Notes under the pieces: model-generated
Told to the model about the DNA's origin: nothing
Databases searched by the model: none
The model's input: only the letters and a program-made list of their open reading frames with translations
Shown here: piece after piece, positions 61,497-64,000 of the stretch
Numbering within the stretch: the stretch's first letter is position 1
Layout of the letters: each line of letters begins with the position of its first letter
NCBI GenBank assembly: GCA_034090045.1
Contig: JAXDTI010000004.1
Span: forward strand, 62,001 to 126,000
Length of the DNA: 64,000 nucleotides
Origin: JAXDTI01 sp034090045
GTDB taxonomy: Bacteria > Actinomycetota > Actinomycetes > Actinomycetales > Actinomycetaceae
Direction: 5' to 3'
Translations under genes and position numbers: made by a program

Positions 61497-62921
61497 ATGT
61501 TCCAAGACCGAAACGACGTGGAAAAGTTTGTAAAGGAAAATGACATCGAGCTAGTCGATGTTCGGTTCATAGACTTGCCCGGTGTTTCTCAGCACTTTTC
61601 TATTCCGGTTTCAGAGTTCCTGGAGACCGCCCTTGAGGAAGGGTTGATGTTCGACGGGTCTTCGATTCGCGGATTCAACTCGATTGAAGAATCCGACATG
61701 AAGCTTATTCCCGATCTGAACTCAGCTTTTGTCGATCCTTTCAGGGCTGTCCCGACGCTTACTGTAACCTTTTCGGTAGTCGATCCTTTCACGAACGAGC
61801 CCTATTCGCGCGACCCGCGTCAGGTAGCCATGAAAGCCGAAAAGTATCTGAAGTCAACCGGCATAGCAGATACCTGTTTTATAGGTGCAGAGGCCGAGTT
61901 CTTCATCTTCGATTCGATTCGTTACCAGGTGCAGCGTCAGCACACTTTCTACGCTATCGAATCAAATGAGGCTGACTGGAACTCCGGCACCGACTATGAA
62001 GGCGGCAATCTCGGGTACACGACACGTATCAAGGGCGGATACTTTCCGGTTTCCCCCAATGACAAAAACGCTGATCTGCGTGATTTGATGTGTACGCTGC
62101 TCACCGAATCCGGTCTGGATCTGGAACGAGCTCACCATGAGGTCGGATCTGCCGGTCAGCAGGAAATTAACTACCGTTTCTCGTCGCTGCTGCAGGCTGC
62201 TGACGACATGATGAAGTTCAAATACATTGTGCGCAACACCGCATATGAGGCCGGAAAGACCGCTACTTTTATGCCTAAACCGCTGTTTGGCGATAACGGT
62301 TCGGGTATGCACACCCACCAGTCGCTGTGGAAGAACGGTGAACCGCTGTTCTATGACGAATCTGGATACGGTTCACTGTCGGATATGGCGCGCTTCTATA
62401 TTGGCGGTCTGTTGCGGCACGCTCCGGCACTCTTGGCGTTCACGAACCCGTCGGTGAATTCATACCGACGTCTGGTGCCCGGTTTCGAGGCGCCAATCAA
62501 CCTGGTGTATTCGGCGCGTAACCGTTCTGCGTGTATCCGCATCCCTGTTTCAGGAACCTCACCGAAAGCGAAACGAGTTGAATACCGGGTGCCAGATCCG
62601 TCGGCTAACCCGTACCTGTCTTTCTCGGCTTGTCTCATGGCGGGTCTCGACGGAATCAAGAACCGAATCGAGCCGGGGGAACCAATTGACAAGGATCTAT
62701 ACGACCTGCCACCGGCTGAGTATATGGACATTCCGAAGCTTCCGACCTCCCTGGGTGAGGCTTTGGACGCGCTTGAAGCTGACCAGGATTTTCTCACCGA
62801 AGGTGACGTGTTTACCCCGGATCTGCTGGAAACCTGGATAGCTTACAAGCGTGATAACGAGCTGCTTCCGCTTCAGAATTATCCGCATCCTTTCGAGTTC
62901 GAGCTGTACTACAACATTTGA
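61497..62921 (+). CDS. glnA: Type I glutamine synthetase
   Basis: GlnA makes glutamine from glutamate, ammonia and ATP. The 474 residues have MFDGSSIRGFNSIEESDMKL near residue 52, FIGAEAEFFIFD (metal), HHEVGSAGQQEINYR, NGSGMHTHQSLWK and NRSACIRIP. The adenylylation loop DKDLYDLPPAEYMDIP keeps the Tyr of the type I-beta (regulated) class. A GAGAGG site precedes ATG 61497. The adenylyltransferase glnE is not in the window. Codon bias is strong, as expected for high expression. Confidence 0.97.
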   Translation: MFQDRNDVEKFVKENDIELVDVRFIDLPGVSQHFSIPVSEFLETALEEGLMFDGSSIRGFNSIEESDMKLIPDLNSAFVDPFRAVPTLTVTFSVVDPFTNEPYSRDPRQVAMKAEKYLKSTGIADTCFIGAEAEFFIFDSIRYQVQRQHTFYAIESNEADWNSGTDYEGGNLGYTTRIKGGYFPVSPNDKNADLRDLMCTLLTESGLDLERAHHEVGSAGQQEINYRFSSLLQAADDMMKFKYIVRNTAYEAGKTATFMPKPLFGDNGSGMHTHQSLWKNGEPLFYDESGYGSLSDMARFYIGGLLRHAPALLAFTNPSVNSYRRLVPGFEAPINLVYSARNRSACIRIPVSGTSPKAKRVEYRVPDPSANPYLSFSACLMAGLDGIKNRIEPGEPIDKDLYDLPPAEYMDIPKLPTSLGEALDALEADQDFLTEGDVFTPDLLETWIAYKRDNELLPLQNYPHPFEFELYYNI

Positions 62922-62958
62922 TTCGAGCTGCTAGATAAAATCGCTTTACCCAAATTCA

Positions 62959-62990
62959 GCCCCTCCTGCCGAAATGCCGGCGGGAGGGGC
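62959..62990 (+). terminator. GC-rich hairpin after glnA
   Basis: GCCCCTCCTGCCG (62959-62971) pairs with CGGCGGGAGGGGC (62978-62990) with one G-U pair. No clear U run follows (AAATAATTGC), so termination by it may be partial. Confidence 0.65.
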
Positions 62991-63012
62991 AAATAATTGC
63001 AATAATCGTTTT

Positions 63013-63327
63013 ATGGATAAGAGAATTTACCTGGCTATATACCATTACGATCAGGCGCTCCAATTTACCAAGGATGAGATGCGACCCACGCACCGGGATT
63101 TTACCCGTCAGTTGCACGATAATGGAATCCTGTTGGCAACCGGTTCAACACAGAGTTTCGGGTATTTTGGTTCGCTGACGATTATGCGTGCAGACAGTGC
63201 TGAACAGGTTCGTGAGTTACTCGCCGATGACCCCTATATTACGTCTGGTTTCGTGAAAGAACTCAAGGTTCTGGAGTGGCGTCCGGTTGTTGGGGAGGTC
63301 GTAAGTGAGAGTAAATCAACGAACTGA
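63013..63327 (+). CDS. YciI-like domain protein
   Basis: This 104-residue protein has a YciI-type ferredoxin-like fold: YLAIYHYDQALQFTKDEMRP, then HRDFTRQLHDNGILLATGST, then LTIMRADSAEQVRELLADDPYITSG and a closing strand. YciI members are small proteins with a conserved His-Asp pair and mostly unknown activity. ATG 63013 has no ribosome site; AATAAT lies 7 bases before it, so the message may be leaderless. The last 65 bases overlap the 3' end of terC on the opposite strand. Confidence 0.8.
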   Translation: MDKRIYLAIYHYDQALQFTKDEMRPTHRDFTRQLHDNGILLATGSTQSFGYFGSLTIMRADSAEQVRELLADDPYITSGFVKELKVLEWRPVVGEVVSESKSTN

Positions 63328-64000
63328 TTGCTGTCACAAATAGCACAGCCACTATATACAGAAGCGAGAACGCTATTGTCGGTTCCGGCACCTGAGCGGC
63401 TATTTCATTCCCGGAATTGAGGAACGGCAGGTTGTTTTCGTGGAGCGCATGAAGAACCAGCTTGAAACCTATAAATCCTAGAATAAGTGCCAAACCGTAG
63501 TGAAGGAACGCCAGTCGCTCCATGAGACCGTCGATAAGGAAATACAGTTGGCGCAGTCCCAATAGTGAAAAACAGGTCGCTGCGAAAACTATGAAGGGCT
63601 CTTTTGTCAGCCCAAAAATAGCTGGAATCGAGTCAACAGCGAACATCAAATCTGCTGACCCCAGGGCGATTACCACAATCAGCATCGGGGTTATAAAGGT
63701 TTTGTGTTGGCGGCGCACCAGCATAGCCCCCCCGACGAACCCCTCCGTTACCGGAAAAAATTTGCGCGCCATACGGGTTAAAGTGTTTTCTTGATATTCA
63801 CCGGCTTCCAGCTCATCAGAGCTTGTTACTCCCTGGCGTAGCTGCGATATAGCGGTCCAGATGAGGAATGCCCCGAAGATGTAAAAAATCCAGGTGAAGC
63901 GCGCCACGAAGAATGCGCCAACCATGATGAACAGGAATCGGAAAACCAGTGCTATGACGATTCCGAATAGTAGGACTTTTTGTTGATATTTACGCGGCAC
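63263..64000 (-). CDS. TerC family integral membrane protein (N-terminus cut by the window end)
   Basis: TerC-type multi-pass membrane proteins are linked to metal (Mn or tellurite) homeostasis and extracytoplasmic protein loading. The visible 245 residues start inside the protein at PRKYQQKVLLFGIVIALVFR. The conserved VVIALGSADLMFAVDSIPAIFG with its charged residues is present. LRQLYFLIDGLMERLAFLHYGLALILGFIGFKL marks the later helices. The reading frame continues past 64000; roughly 60 N-terminal residues are likely missing. Confidence 0.92.
   Translation of the reverse strand: MPRKYQQKVLLFGIVIALVFRFLFIMVGAFFVARFTWIFYIFGAFLIWTAISQLRQGVTSSDELEAGEYQENTLTRMARKFFPVTEGFVGGAMLVRRQHKTFITPMLIVVIALGSADLMFAVDSIPAIFGLTKEPFIVFAATCFSLLGLRQLYFLIDGLMERLAFLHYGLALILGFIGFKLVLHALHENNLPFLNSGNEIAAQVPEPTIAFSLLYIVAVLFVTAISSLIYSHLRPPQQPDATPEP

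Overview
The window is a chromosomal segment of a Gram-positive actinomycete. Marker genes are mihF, rbpA, whiA, pafB/pafC, an FHA protein next to MerR-type ftsR, a helicase-motif-poor PriA, helY and a Ppm-type mannosyltransferase. Base composition looks close to balanced, so a low-GC actinomycete is likely. Actinomycetaceae (a Mobiluncus/Varibaculum/Gleimia-like genus) is my best guess; genus is not resolvable from the sequence alone. I see no prophage, insertion sequence, plasmid module or CRISPR array. Both ends cut genes: nusB on the left and a terC-family gene on the right.

Layout. 1-8555: end of nusB and a tightly coupled pyrimidine operon (pyrR-pyrB-pyrC-carA-carB-pyrF) led by a PyrR-binding RNA hairpin that buries the pyrR ribosome binding site. 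8647-17428: mihF, then gmk-rpoZ-coaBC-priA-fmt-rsmB-rpe-hisE-hisG, a housekeeping run with overlapping genes. 17699-18925: an isolated secreted protein of unknown function. 19030-26251: a GCS2-type ligase with a class I amidotransferase, divergent uvrA, a frameshifted membrane acyltransferase and a DUF3866 gene. 26311-32344: pafB-pafC, a small membrane protein, helY, a polyprenol-phosphate mannosyltransferase and convergent rbpA. 32345-39376: an envelope block made of an MMPL transporter fused to a decayed ABC-ATPase-like domain, a YhgE/Pip heptad-repeat membrane protein, and an OatA-like acyltransferase whose probable promoter contains a G10 tract. 39382-41211: merR, ftsR and a GarA/OdhI-like FHA gene. 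41322-41395: tRNA-Pro(GGG). 41387-48757: xerD-parA-scpA-scpB-rluB-tyrA-cmk-der on the minus strand. 48845-52714: tkt facing a HerA-like (DUF853) ATPase. 52846-61379: uvrC-rapZ-glmR-whiA-gap-pgk-tpiA-secG on the minus strand. 61497-62921: glnA. 63013-64000: a YciI-like gene and the cut terC.

Most of the window is conserved housekeeping: pyrimidine synthesis, lower glycolysis, chromosome segregation (XerD, ParA-like, ScpAB), nucleotide excision repair (UvrA, UvrC), tRNA and rRNA modification, and RNA polymerase accessory proteins. The more unusual material is the MMPL-pseudoATPase/Pip pair with the homopolymer-controlled acyltransferase beside it, a second acyltransferase broken at an A6 run, the isolated secreted beta-rich protein, and a palindrome (TGAGT-N2-ACTCA) found upstream of both gap and the secreted protein. 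Convergent genes are packed very closely: stop codons interlock or overlap at uvrA/acyltransferase, tkt/DUF853, tRNA-Pro/der and yciI/terC.
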